DNA from: Streptomyces diastatochromogenes
GTDB taxonomy: Bacteria > Actinomycetota > Actinomycetes > Streptomycetales > Streptomycetaceae
Assembly (NCBI GenBank): GCA_001418405.1
Contig: LIQL01000026.1
Coordinates: 1-45,429, forward strand
DNA: 45,429 bases
Reading direction: 5' to 3'
In this document: piece after piece, positions 23,217 to 31,847 of the stretch
Layout of the letters: every line of letters begins with the position of its first letter
How positions within the stretch are numbered: the first letter of the stretch is position 1
Made by a program: the position numbers and the translations under genes
The notes under the pieces: generated by a model
Told to the model about the DNA's origin: nothing
What the model saw: the letters and a program-made list of their open reading frames with translations, nothing else
Databases searched by the model: none

Positions 23217-24407
23217 ATGCCCAGAATCGTGTACCGCGGGGTAGGCACCCGCATCGCCTACGAACGTCGAATCGCCAGCCGCACCCAGGAACAACTGGCG
23301 GAACGGGCTGGCGTCGCGCTCGGCACCATCCGAAAGATCGAGCGCGGCGAACGCGGTGTCTCTGACGCGGTCCTCGACGCTATCGCGGATGCTCTTGACA
23401 TCGACCCGGCCCGCCTGTTGCCGAATCGGGAACGCCCAGATGATCGCGTTCACCAGGCGATGCCTGGGCTGGCCGCGGTTCTGGCCCAATACGACGAACC
23501 GGAAGACGGCCCGTGCCGCCGGTTGCCCGCTCTGCGCGAAGATGTTGCGGCGTTGGTCGCGCACCGCCTCAGCGCGCGATATACGAGCATTTCCCGGGTA
23601 GCGCCGGGGCTCCTTGCCGAGTTGTGCCGCGTGGTAAGCACCGCAGGACCGGACGACCGGCCCGAGGTTGCGAGGCTGCTGGTGAAGACCTGCCGCGCTG
23701 CTGACGCGGTCGCCTACAAGCACGGAGCACGAGACCTCTCCGCCCGGCTCCTCGACCTGATGCGTTGGGCAGCGGAGCAGGCCGAGGACGTAATCGTGAA
23801 CGCCACGGTGGCCTACGTGCGGACTGAACTGCATTTCGCTGCCCGAACGCACGCCGTGGGACTGCGCGCACTTGAACGCGCTCTTGACCAGGCACCACGG
23901 CATGATGCGCCAGAGGCCGTAGCGACCCGCGGCGCCCTCCACATGAGGGCTGCAGTGCTCGCCAGCCGGGCCGGAGACGGAGACAGCGCGGAAGCTCACC
24001 TGCACGACGCACGGGCCCTAGGTGACCGAGTTCGAGAGGACACCTATCAGGGGACCGCATTTGGGCCGGACAGTATCCGCGTTCATGAGGTGTCAGTGGC
24101 CGTGAGCCGTGGAGGGGAGCATCTCGGCCGCGCCCTCCAGTTAGCCCGGGAATGGAAGCCCCCGCTGGAACTTCCGGCCGAGCGAAGGTCGGGCTTCTAC
24201 ATCGAACTGGGACGCGCGCAACTCTGGTCGGGCAGACCGGATGCAGCGTTCGAGTCGCTGAAGGTGGCTCGCCGAATCGCTCCACAACATGCCCGAGAGC
24301 ACCGATGGGTTCGTGAAGACGCTGCGACATTGCGACGTCTGAAACGGGCAGACGCAGAGTCGCTGTCTCACTTCGCGGAGTGGTGCCACGCAGGGGTAGA
24401 CGCCTGA
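23217..24407 (+). CDS. XRE-family regulator with TPR-like C-terminal domain
   Basis: A 396-residue protein from ATG 23217. The N-terminal Cro/C1-type helix-turn-helix spans about residues 8-65 (RTQEQLAERAGVALGTIRKI, ERGERGVSDAVLDAIADALD). The remaining 300 residues are helical repeats resembling tetratricopeptides (ARLLDLMRWAAEQAEDVI, LERALDQAPRHDAPEAVATR, GRAQLWSGRPDAAFESLKVA). This architecture is common in actinomycete regulators that sense a small molecule or peptide. It sits 80 bp upstream of a run of small overlapping genes on the same strand, which it may control. Confidence 0.85.
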   Translation: MPRIVYRGVGTRIAYERRIASRTQEQLAERAGVALGTIRKIERGERGVSDAVLDAIADALDIDPARLLPNRERPDDRVHQAMPGLAAVLAQYDEPEDGPCRRLPALREDVAALVAHRLSARYTSISRVAPGLLAELCRVVSTAGPDDRPEVARLLVKTCRAADAVAYKHGARDLSARLLDLMRWAAEQAEDVIVNATVAYVRTELHFAARTHAVGLRALERALDQAPRHDAPEAVATRGALHMRAAVLASRAGDGDSAEAHLHDARALGDRVREDTYQGTAFGPDSIRVHEVSVAVSRGGEHLGRALQLAREWKPPLELPAERRSGFYIELGRAQLWSGRPDAAFESLKVARRIAPQHAREHRWVREDAATLRRLKRADAESLSHFAEWCHAGVDA

Positions 24408-24486
24408 ACGCTACCCCTCACAGGGGTACTTGTGGAGTAGCTCCGGAGCCACTCTCTCCTTGGAACAAGTGCCCCAAGGAGGAACC

Positions 24487-24678
24487 GTGACAGTTACGAC
24501 AGCTCCACCTGCAGATTCCGATGTGAGTATCGCTCGCCTCCACGGCGAAGCGTGCTACTGGTGCGGTGCTACGTACTGCATCCTCGCGCCCGCCGGTTCG
24601 GTGACGAGGCCGTTCGAGGGAGGCGTGCGCCAACGGTTCATCGTGGCTTGCGCCCGGCACGGCAACCAGAGGCCGTAA
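24487..24678 (+). CDS. 63-aa Cys/His-rich small protein
   Basis: GTG 24487 has AAGGAGG 6 nt upstream, an excellent ribosome site. The sequence carries ACYWCGATYCIL and a late CARHG, giving a possible C2-CH metal site. Its TAA overlaps the ATG of the next gene (TAATG). It is the first of four coupled small genes behind the XRE regulator. This type is frequent in Streptomyces accessory operons. Function unknown. Confidence 0.6.
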   Translation: MTVTTAPPADSDVSIARLHGEACYWCGATYCILAPAGSVTRPFEGGVRQRFIVACARHGNQRP

Positions 24679-25094
24679 TGGTTGCGAATTCGAACCAGTC
24701 TTCCGCGCCTGTCCCCGCAACCCAACCCCTGGCGCCGATCGATGTCGACACCATCAGCGAGACGATCCGTCAGGCTCTGCGATTCGGGGCGGTCCGGCCG
24801 AGCCGGGAGGAACTCGCGGCCACGGACGAGGCGTTGCGCGCTCATGTCGCGCTGCTCCTCGCAGAGGTCCGCCGGACTGCCAGTCCTCACCCGCCGGACC
24901 GCTACCGGCTCGACCGGATCTCGAAACACCTGGCCTTCCCCTTGGGCACGGGCATGCTGTCCGCGTACGCCGAGGTCCCGCAGCGCGCCCGTGACGGTCA
25001 ATGGCTGCTGGCCCATTTCACCGCCAGCCGCGACGAGTACAAACCTCGCCCGGGGGCGATCCGCGCTGCGCCTGCCGCGGGGAGGCGAGCGTGA
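24678..25094 (+). CDS. DUF6415-like protein
   Basis: A 138-residue protein from ATG 24678, overlapping the previous stop by 1 bp. The helical core (DTISETIRQALRFGAVRPSR, ATDEALRAHVALLLAEVR) followed by PPDRYRLDRISKHL fits the small family I know as DUF6415, found near natural-product and regulator genes in Streptomyces. The C-terminus is Pro/Ala-rich. The stop overlaps the next GTG. The family name is from memory; no activity is known. Confidence 0.6.
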   Translation: MVANSNQSSAPVPATQPLAPIDVDTISETIRQALRFGAVRPSREELAATDEALRAHVALLLAEVRRTASPHPPDRYRLDRISKHLAFPLGTGMLSAYAEVPQRARDGQWLLAHFTASRDEYKPRPGAIRAAPAAGRRA

Positions 25095-25252
25095 GATTCC
25101 GGCAGTGCACGTCCCGTCACCCGTGGCCGGCCCCGCACCGCCCCCTCAACCAGCCGAAGTGGGCGCGATGCGACGGGCGTCGAAAGCACAAGGGCGCTCA
25201 CCGAACGCGGATCGCCAAGCTCGGGATGGTCATATGGTGGGTGCGGCGATGA
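25091..25252 (+). CDS. 53-aa basic peptide
   Basis: GTG 25091 overlaps the previous stop, and the TGA at 25250-25252 overlaps the next ATG. The peptide is highly basic and Trp-rich (RFRQCTSRHPWPAPHRPLNQ, ending IAKLGMVIWWVRR). Two Cys could form a knuckle. Coupling at both ends supports translation. Unknown role. Confidence 0.45.
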   Translation: MRFRQCTSRHPWPAPHRPLNQPKWARCDGRRKHKGAHRTRIAKLGMVIWWVRR

Positions 25253-25452
25253 CGACGAACAGTGAACCCGCATATGGCGTGATGTCGGGGACCGTCGGCG
25301 ACGACGTGATGACCGTCCACGAGCTCGTCTGGGTCGCCGGGGAGCAGCGGCCGAAGTGCGGCGACGGCGCCCCAAAGGACCGGGTCGAGGAGTGGTTCCG
25401 CCGAGTCAACTGCCCCTACTGCCTCAACGACGAGCAGGCGCCCACCGCCTGA
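25249..25452 (+). CDS. 67-aa CxxC small protein
   Basis: ATG 25249 overlaps the previous stop (ATGA). The protein (MTTNSEPAYGVMSGTVGDDV) ends with PKCGDGAPKDRVEEWFRRVN and CPYCLNDEQAPTA; single Cys plus CxxC suggests a small metal-binding fold. It is the last of four coupled genes. An in-frame ATG 25234 is an alternative start. Function unknown. Confidence 0.55.
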   Translation: MTTNSEPAYGVMSGTVGDDVMTVHELVWVAGEQRPKCGDGAPKDRVEEWFRRVNCPYCLNDEQAPTA

Positions 25453-25626
25453 CCACCAGACCCCCGGCGCGCAGATCGCCGGGCGCGCTGCTCGCCGCCA
25501 CACCAGGCGGTTTCCGTTTCCCGCCGAGGGACGGCAGATGAGACGAGGAGCGCAGCGCCCGCCCAAGGTTGGCAGCCGCGCCGGGCGGCGCATCCCCTTC
25601 CTTCACCCCACGACAAGGACAGAGCT

Positions 25627-25803
25627 ATGCCCCAACCCACCCCCGATGACGAGTTCTTCAGCGCCATCAGTGCCCTCGGTGCGACAGTCAACGCCGCCCG
25701 GGACGAGGGTCTGCCGCCCGCGGTGCGCGAGGTGCTGGGTGACCTCGCCGCCGAGCAGGCCGCGGACATCTCCCGCAACCACGGCACCGGGGGGAACGCG
25801 TGA
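25627..25803 (+). CDS. 58-aa hypothetical protein upstream of NUDIX remnant
   Basis: ATG 25627 with AAGGACAG upstream; the stop TGA at 25801-25803 overlaps GTG 25800 of the NUDIX remnant. The peptide is acidic and helical (DDEFFSAISALGATVNAARD, VREVLGDLAAEQAADISRNH). It probably belongs to the NUDIX/aaRS-like/ASCH cassette. No family recognised. Confidence 0.5.
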   Translation: MPQPTPDDEFFSAISALGATVNAARDEGLPPAVREVLGDLAAEQAADISRNHGTGGNA

Positions 25804-26230
25804 CGGTTCCCACGGCTCGGGCCCAGTTCACCGACCTGGACGGCCGCCGGATCGGGGCCGGCCCTCGCCCTCTTCCGCAACGCCGCCTGACACCCCCTCA
25901 TGCTCCGCAAACGCGACCGGAACGACCTCCCGTGGTGCCTTCCCGGCGGGTGCACCATCGGCGGCGAGTCGGCACTCGCGGCGCTGCGCCGCAACGTGCT
26001 GGAGGAGACTGGACTGCGCGCCACCCCCGGTCTGCTGCTGGTCGAGCACCACATGCCGGCCACGACCAAGGTGGCGGAGGGAAGCAACCCGATCTTCGAC
26101 TGCGGCAAACTCTCCCCGGAGGCAGTGGTCCGGTTGAAGGAATCCGAGTTCAGCGAGTACGCGTTCATCGCCCGGAACCAGCTCGCAGACGCAGCACAGC
26201 CCCATCAGTGCACTCACCACGAACGGAAGG
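25800..26230 (+). pseudogene. frameshifted NUDIX hydrolase
   Basis: It starts at GTG 25800 (MTVPTARAQFTDLDGR) in one frame and continues from about 25890 in another as MLRKRDRNDLPWCLPGGCTI with GGESALAALRRNVLEETGLR. This is a good NUDIX box (G...E...R.N.LEETG) except for Asn in place of Glu in the REvxEE core. After KESEFSEYAFIARNQLADAA the frame runs without a stop into unrelated sequence. At least one frameshift and the altered box make a functional enzyme unlikely. NUDIX proteins hydrolyse nucleoside diphosphate derivatives; the substrate is unknown. Confidence 0.55.
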
Positions 26231-26880
26231 GAACGGATGCGTCTGTCTACCCCGCCTCACCAAACACCGTGTTGGCAAACGCATTTACCCACGCCGAGGA
26301 CGTGCTCGCTCCGCGCATCAACGCGATGTCCCCGGCCGACGTCACGCTCGTTGCGGGAACGCAGGTCAGCGGTGTCCCTCATCTGAGTACCTCGCTCGTC
26401 CAGTCCCTCAGCTTCGCCGCCGCGGCGCGCGTCCGCCTCGACGTTCCCGTCAACGTGCACTTCGGCGCCTTCGACAACGCACCGCACGAGGCCGTAAGCG
26501 ATGCTGCGTCGGGCCCCGTCATGGTCAAGGGCGGCTACTGGGTGTTCGTTCACAGCTTGTCGACTACGTCGTACAGGCGGCCGTGCCGGGCGTGAGCGGG
26601 CAGCTTCCCGCTCGCCTGTTCTGCCCGCAGGTCGTCACCGACAACCGGCGCGAAGCTGAGCAAGTCCCTGACCCGCGACGGTCGCGCCCCCTTGCCGGAT
26701 GGCGCTGCCCCTCGATGCTCGGCACCCGTATGTGGCGTGCTCGTTGTCCGAGTACGCCGGGGGCCTGCTCCGCATGGTCGATGTGCTGCTGAGCGACCCG
26801 CGGAACTTCTTCCGCTCGTACTCGGCCGGTGAGCTCGGCCGCCTCATGACCGCGCCTGCGACAAGGAGCATCTCCACACC
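26231..26880 (+). pseudogene. decayed class I aminoacyl-tRNA-synthetase-like gene
   Basis: Three plus frames together give one protein. AMSPADVTLVAGTQVSGVPH with LSTSLVQSLSFAAAARVR holds a degenerate HIGH-like motif. Then come MVKGGYWVF, SQLVDYVVQAAVPGVSGQLP, KLSKSLTRDGRAPLP (a KMSKS-like motif) and EYAGGLLRMVDVLLSDPRNF with FFRSYSAGELGRLM. The distance between the two motif regions is much shorter than in a class I synthetase, so an internal part is deleted. There are at least two frameshifts. It resembles orphan lysyl-tRNA-synthetase-like proteins of Streptomyces rather than a housekeeping enzyme. It ends just before the ASCH gene. Confidence 0.5.
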
Positions 26881-27237
26881 ATGACCGACACCACGACCCG
26901 CGTCCACGAGCTGAACCTCTTCCGGCGCTACTTCGACCTCGTCGCCGCTGGCCGGAAGAGCATCGAGGTGCGCGTCCGGTACCCGCACCTCGAAGACCTC
27001 GCGGCTGGCCACCTGATCCGCTTCCGGGTCAAGGGCACCGAGGAGACATGCGCAGTGCGCGTGACGCGAGTCGCCCGATACGACGACTTCGAGGCTCTGC
27101 TCGACGGCGAGGGGCCAGCGAACATCAACCCCACGGCCAGCCGTGAGCAGCAGCTCGCCGACATCCGGAGCATCTATCCCCCGGAGAAAGAGGCGCTCGG
27201 CGCGCTCGCCATCGGTATCGAACTCGTCGAGTCGTGA
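26881..27237 (+). CDS. ASCH-domain protein
   Basis: A 118-residue protein from ATG 26881. VHELNLFRRYFDLVAAGRKS followed by IEVRVRYPHL is the ASCH signature with the conserved Lys and Arg (K.IEVR). LAAGHLIRFRV, VTRVARYDDFEALL and IYPPEKEALGALAIGIEL complete the fold, related to PUA RNA-binding domains. Some ASCH proteins act on modified nucleosides or RNA. It follows the NUDIX and aaRS-like remnants, so the three likely once formed an RNA- or nucleotide-related cassette. This gene looks intact. Confidence 0.82.
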   Translation: MTDTTTRVHELNLFRRYFDLVAAGRKSIEVRVRYPHLEDLAAGHLIRFRVKGTEETCAVRVTRVARYDDFEALLDGEGPANINPTASREQQLADIRSIYPPEKEALGALAIGIELVES

Positions 27238-28269
27238 GGCGGTTGCCCACCCCGCCCTCGCCCGACGGCGAACGGCCCAAGGTGGCATGAGCCGATGACC
27301 AACGCCCTTCAGGGGCACGCCGGCTCGTCCAACAACTGGACGCGCCACCTGTTGGGCTCCACCTGACGCGTGGAGTGGGAACGCACCTCGTGCCAGCCAG
27401 CGCCGCAGACCCTGGCGTGCTGCAACACGCCCTATGGCACGCGGTACAGCACGCGCTACAGCACGTCCTACGACACGCCTTACGGCACGCTTTACGCATT
27501 CATGGGGCGTGGATCCGCACCGGTGCTGACCTGGTGTGGTGAGCATGGTGAGTCCGTGCTCGGGTGCCTGACAACCCTCCGTGTGTTCCCTTACCCGGTG
27601 CTGATGGTGATGGTGGTGGGGTGGGTAGTGGTCCGTGCCGTCGGGTCGGGGCACGCTCGCCGCGTGGCTCAGCACGATGAACGGCGGCCGCCGCACATCG
27701 AGATCGGTCGGCGGGCGCGTTGGTGGGACCGGCTGCGGCGCGGGTCGTGGTGGACCGCGCCCTGGCCTTCCCACTGGGACGGAGCGACAGCGAACGGGCT
27801 TCGGGTTGACATTCCCGACACGGGTGCGGGTCAGCTCGGAGCAGGCCGTCCGCCGCCGTTCCACCCCCGAGACACGGAGGTGCGCGGACAGCGGTGCCCG
27901 CCCGGACCGCACCCCGACTGCCTTGGACACGCACGACCCGCCAAGCCGAAGCCGCCCTCGGGCGCCAGGACGTGGTCCACACCACCCGCGCCCGGGTCTC
28001 CGTCGTCACGCAGTCGCTGGTCGTGCTGCACGCCGACTACACAGACCGCAGCCGCGCGCCTCCCGTGGGCGTTCTGCCCGTCGGTTGCGCGTTGTGCCCG
28101 GCCGTGTGACCCGCGCTCGTACCCTGGGAAGCCGCCACCACACGCCTACTGGCGGAGGCCGCATACTCCTGGCGTGCGTTATTTCTCGACATCCGGTACG
28201 CGATCGGGGAACGCACGCAGCCTCAACTGAGGCGCCCGGCCTGGGCACAAGCCCGGCGCTTCATCTGGC
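27238..28269. other. 1-kb region without a supported gene
   Basis: A long plus frame (27370-28230) exists but its composition changes repeatedly and is Arg/Pro/Trp-rich, so I do not call it. Coding-like pieces such as ALGRQDVVHTTRARVSVVTQ (near 27950-28010) suggest decay. The 12-bp tandem repeat lies at its left end. Confidence 0.35.
27421..27492 (+). repeat. 12-bp tandem repeat, six units
   Basis: Six consecutive 12-bp units of the form TAC-RRC-ACG-CNN, for example TACAGCACGCGC, TACGGCACGCTT. In one plus frame they read as four-residue repeats YGTR-YSTR-YSTS-YDTP-YGTL. A seventh, degraded unit follows. Confidence 0.7.
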
Positions 28270-28600
28270 CGCGTTGGCATGACGCTACGCATGAGGGTCG
28301 GCATGTTCCGGAACTCTTCTTGCACCCCGAGGGCGGCTCGGCCGTGGCCGCCGACGACCCGGGCCGGATCCAGCCGTATCCTCGCTGCCGCGGTGCTCTC
28401 CTCCAGGTGGTTCATCGACACCGTGGCGGGGATCGGCACCGTGTTCTCGACCCGAGCGAGCAACCAGGCGAGCGCGATCAGCTCCCCGGCTTTTTCGGTG
28501 CGGCCAAGGTCAAGCATGCACTGGCCGGAATCCGCAGCCAGGTCTGCCTCACTCATCCCCTGCGCGCGGCCTGACCCGACCCCAAACCTCAGTCCCTTCG
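28270..28600 (-). pseudogene. C-terminal remnant of a helical-repeat regulator
   Basis: A minus frame carries SEADLAADSGQCMLDLGRTE and KAGELIALAWLLARV, then VSMNHLEESTAAARIRLDPA. These match the TPR-like C-terminus seen in XRE regulators such as the gene at 23217. The HTH part is absent and the spacing of repeats is disturbed. The N-terminal continuation in this frame is low-complexity. I take it as a decayed fragment. Confidence 0.35.
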
Positions 28601-28773
28601 CAAGCTCCGGGTGACCTCGTCGCCCGGGGCTTCGTCGTGTTCCGGGTGAATCGGTCCGGCGTTGGTGGCAGCGACAACCGACGGGCCGCGGCTTTGGCGC
28701 GCACGACGAGAACGGCCCCGGTGACGCCCCGTACGTTGTGCCGACCAGGCCCGAACGGAGAATGGAGCCCAGG

Positions 28774-30267
28774 ATGACCGAACTGATCCCGTCGGAAATC
28801 ACACGGTCGGCGCCCGGGGCGGGCAGACGCAGGCTCGGCGTGCTGCCCCTGGTCGGAATCTTCTTCTTCACGGTGTCCGGAGGCCCCTTCGGGCTCGAAG
28901 CCTCACTCTCCAACGCCGGTCTGGGCATGACCCTGCTGATGATCGTCCTGGTGCCGGTGGTCTTCGGCGTGCCGAACGCGCTGGTGGCAGCGGAGTTGAG
29001 TGCCGCGATACCGGTCGACGGCGGCTACTACTACTGGACGAAGATCGCGCTCGGCAGAGGTGCGGCATTCGTGTTCGGGGCCTGGAACTCGATCGGGTCG
29101 GTGCTGAACCTCGCCCTCTACCCGTTCCTGCTGGTCGACTACTTGGCCACCTGGGTCCCGGACATCGCCCGCGGGAAGAGGCTGGTGATCGTGGACCTGT
29201 TCCACGGCGGTTTCGTCGTGGACCTGCACTGGATCGTCACCGTCGCCCTCATCGTCCCGATGGCGTACCTGAACTACCGCGGCTCCAAGGTGGTGAGCGG
29301 GTACTCGGTCGGGATGATGCTGCTGATCCTCGCACCGTTCGCGGTGCTGACGGTCCTCGGCATCTGGCATGCGGTCGGCAACGGGATCAACGTGCTCTCG
29401 CCCTTCATGGTGCCGGGGGAGAGCGTCCAATCGTCGGTTGCCGGCGCGCTCAGCGTGATCGTGTGGCTCTACCTCGGCTTCGACGGCCCGAGCACCGTGC
29501 TGGGCGAGGTCGCCAACGCGCACCGGACCTACACCCGGGCCCTGGTCATCTCGGTTCCGCTGATCATCGCCGCCTACCTGCTGCCCACCATCGCCGCCAT
29601 CGGCAGCGGGCTGCACAGGGGTTCGCCCGCCGACTGGGTCCAGGGCGACTTCATCGTGGCCGGCGACGCCCTGGGCGGAATCTGGCTGAAGGTGCTGATC
29701 TCCCTGGGATCGCTGCTCTCCCTGGTGGGGCTGTTCATGGCGATCCTGCTGACGAGCACCCGGGTCCCGCGGGCGCTCGCCGCGGACGCGTACCTGCCGC
29801 GCTGGATGGCCCGGGACAGCAGACGGTTCAACACGCCGGTGGGTGCGCTGCTGACGAGCACCACCGTCGTCGTCGTGCTCTCCGCCATCGACTTCAGCTC
29901 GATCCTGCGGGCCACGGTGCTGCTCACCCTGGCCTCGATCCTGCTGGAATTCGCGGCCTTCCTGGTCCTCCGCTGGAGGTATCCACAGATGCACCGGCCG
30001 GTTCGCGTCCCCGGCGGCTGGCCCGGCGCGGTCCTGGTCGTCGTGCTGCCCACGGCGATGATCGTTTACCTGGCGTGGAGTACGGCTGTCAACGAGGCCG
30101 CGACGTTCGGCACGAGTCTCGCGGTGGCGCTGCTGGCCGTGCTGCTGTACCCGCTGTGCCGACGGTTCGTCAAAGGCGACCGGCCGGACGCGGAGATCGA
30201 CTTCTCCCAGGTCGAGCTGGGTCCGGACCGGTTCGCGGGGTTCGGTTCGCGGAAGGCGGGCGTCTGA
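28774..30267 (+). CDS. APC-family amino acid permease
   Basis: A 497-residue membrane protein with about 12 hydrophobic helices. The first, LPLVGIFFFTVSGGPFGLEA, contains the substrate-binding glycine-rich break of APC transporters. PVDGGYYYWTKIALGR, a long loop with WVPDIARG and the motif WLYLGFDGPSTVLGEVANAH in helix 6 are family landmarks. I chose ATG 28774 because GGAG lies 6 nt upstream; ATG 28762 has GGAG too close. It overlaps the serine hydrolase start (TGATG), so import and hydrolysis are coupled. An amino acid or amine is the likely cargo. Confidence 0.88.
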   Translation: MTELIPSEITRSAPGAGRRRLGVLPLVGIFFFTVSGGPFGLEASLSNAGLGMTLLMIVLVPVVFGVPNALVAAELSAAIPVDGGYYYWTKIALGRGAAFVFGAWNSIGSVLNLALYPFLLVDYLATWVPDIARGKRLVIVDLFHGGFVVDLHWIVTVALIVPMAYLNYRGSKVVSGYSVGMMLLILAPFAVLTVLGIWHAVGNGINVLSPFMVPGESVQSSVAGALSVIVWLYLGFDGPSTVLGEVANAHRTYTRALVISVPLIIAAYLLPTIAAIGSGLHRGSPADWVQGDFIVAGDALGGIWLKVLISLGSLLSLVGLFMAILLTSTRVPRALAADAYLPRWMARDSRRFNTPVGALLTSTTVVVVLSAIDFSSILRATVLLTLASILLEFAAFLVLRWRYPQMHRPVRVPGGWPGAVLVVVLPTAMIVYLAWSTAVNEAATFGTSLAVALLAVLLYPLCRRFVKGDRPDAEIDFSQVELGPDRFAGFGSRKAGV

Positions 30268-31847
30268 TGGATGTGCAACGGGTGCTCTCTGGGCTTGCGG
30301 AGCGGTTGCGGACCTGGTGGCCGGTGCCGGGCATCGCGATCAGCGTCGTCGACGCGAACGGCGAGTCCGCGTGCGTCACCGCAGGATTCGCGAACGCGGA
30401 GTCCGGGGCGCCGGTCTCCCATGACACGCGGTTCGAGATCGGTTCCGTCAGCAAGACCTTCACCGCCTTCCTGCTCGGCATTCTGGCGGACGAGGGGAAG
30501 GTGGACCTCGACGCGGCGGTCGCCGACCACCTGCCCTGGTTCGCCCCGAACGACGGCTCCCGCGCGATCACCGTCCGGCACCTCCTGCAGCACACCTCCG
30601 GCCTGGTGGCCGGGGCCGACGCACTGCCCGATGCCGCCGCACGCGGCTACGCGCTGTGCGATGCGAGGACCTGGGCCGAACCAGGTGAGCTGTTCCACTA
30701 CTCCAACGAGGGCTACAACCTGCTGGGGTTGATCGTCGAGCAGGTGACGGGGCAGGCGCTGGCGGACGCCATGGCCGAACGGCTGCTGCGGCCCCTGGGC
30801 ATGCGCGACTCGGCGGCGCGGATCACCCACGAGGACATCGCCGAACTCGCCACCGGATACCGGTTCCTGCGCGACGACCGCCCGCCGCTGCCGTCGGCCC
30901 CGCTCGCGCCGGCCGGCTTCTTCGAGTATTCGGCGGCCGATGGGAACGTGCTGGCAACCGCTTCCGACCTGGGCCGGTTCGCCCGCATGCTGCTGGGCCG
31001 GGGCACCCTGGACGGCACCAGGATCATCGGGCCGGAGTCGTTCCGACAGATCGTCACGGTGCCTGCCGGAGCAGCCAGTTCCAGCTACGCGCTCGGCGTG
31101 GACGTGGAAGTGATCGACGGACACACCTGGCTGACGCACGCCGGCGGGATGGTCGGATACCGCTCGTACCTCGCCGTCGACATCGACGGCGGGCACGGTG
31201 TCGCCGTGCTGACCAACGCACCCGGCGAGTGCCACATCATCGACCGCTTCGCCCGCCATCTGCTCGCCGTCGTCCAGGGAGCCCCGGCGGACCCGGCGCT
31301 GTTCGACCCGGAGCGGATCCCCGACGCCCAGCGCCACGTCGGGATCCACGGCACGACGCCGCGTCAGATCCGCGTCGAGGCCACGCGGGACGACCGCCTC
31401 TCGCTCACCTCGGAAGGGGTGACCGGCAGGCTGTACGACGCGGGGGACGGGCGGCTGGTGTGCGATCACCCAGGATGGTCCGCCTACCACCACTCTCTGG
31501 ACGGACGCTGGCTCTACGGACCCGAGTCGCTGGGCCCCAGCCCCGCCGCGCCGACCGCTTCCCCGCACGCACTCGCAGGTCACTACCGGAGCTACACCCC
31601 CTGGTATCCCAGCTTCAGCATCGTGCAGCGGGCGGGACGACTGCACATGATCGCCGCGACCGGCGTGGAAGCGCCCTGCGACGAACCGGAACTCGTCCCG
31701 CTCGACGACGGGACGTTCCGCATCGGAGCCGACCCCCGGCTGCCGGAGCGCCTGACGTCCGGCCCCGCCCTGGACGGCGCGGTGCTCTGGGTCGACCTGG
31801 ACGGGTGCCGCTACACGCGCTCGTTCCGGGATCAGCCGGAGCCTTGA
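30267..31847 (+). CDS. serine hydrolase of the beta-lactamase/D-aminopeptidase family
   Basis: A 526-residue protein with a penicillin-binding-like catalytic domain: SxxK as Ser60-Val-Ser-Lys63 in FEIGSVSKTFTAF, Tyr145 in HYSNEGYNLLG, and HAGG in WLTHAGGMVGY as the third motif. The final 150 residues form extra beta domains, as in class C-like esterases and D-aminopeptidases. It has no signal peptide, so it is probably cytosolic. ATG 30267 overlaps the permease stop. A peptide or ester taken up by the permease is a likely substrate. Its 3' end overlaps the convergent PucR gene by 16 bp. Confidence 0.85.
   Translation: MDVQRVLSGLAERLRTWWPVPGIAISVVDANGESACVTAGFANAESGAPVSHDTRFEIGSVSKTFTAFLLGILADEGKVDLDAAVADHLPWFAPNDGSRAITVRHLLQHTSGLVAGADALPDAAARGYALCDARTWAEPGELFHYSNEGYNLLGLIVEQVTGQALADAMAERLLRPLGMRDSAARITHEDIAELATGYRFLRDDRPPLPSAPLAPAGFFEYSAADGNVLATASDLGRFARMLLGRGTLDGTRIIGPESFRQIVTVPAGAASSSYALGVDVEVIDGHTWLTHAGGMVGYRSYLAVDIDGGHGVAVLTNAPGECHIIDRFARHLLAVVQGAPADPALFDPERIPDAQRHVGIHGTTPRQIRVEATRDDRLSLTSEGVTGRLYDAGDGRLVCDHPGWSAYHHSLDGRWLYGPESLGPSPAAPTASPHALAGHYRSYTPWYPSFSIVQRAGRLHMIAATGVEAPCDEPELVPLDDGTFRIGADPRLPERLTSGPALDGAVLWVDLDGCRYTRSFRDQPEP

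Noticed and set aside
27421..27492. CRISPR-like array
   Set aside because: The units are contiguous 12-bp repeats without spacers. No other regular repeat-spacer pattern occurs in the window.
27370..28230. 286-codon plus frame containing the 12-bp repeat
   Set aside because: Apart from the repeat, composition shifts along its length and no family or good start is visible.
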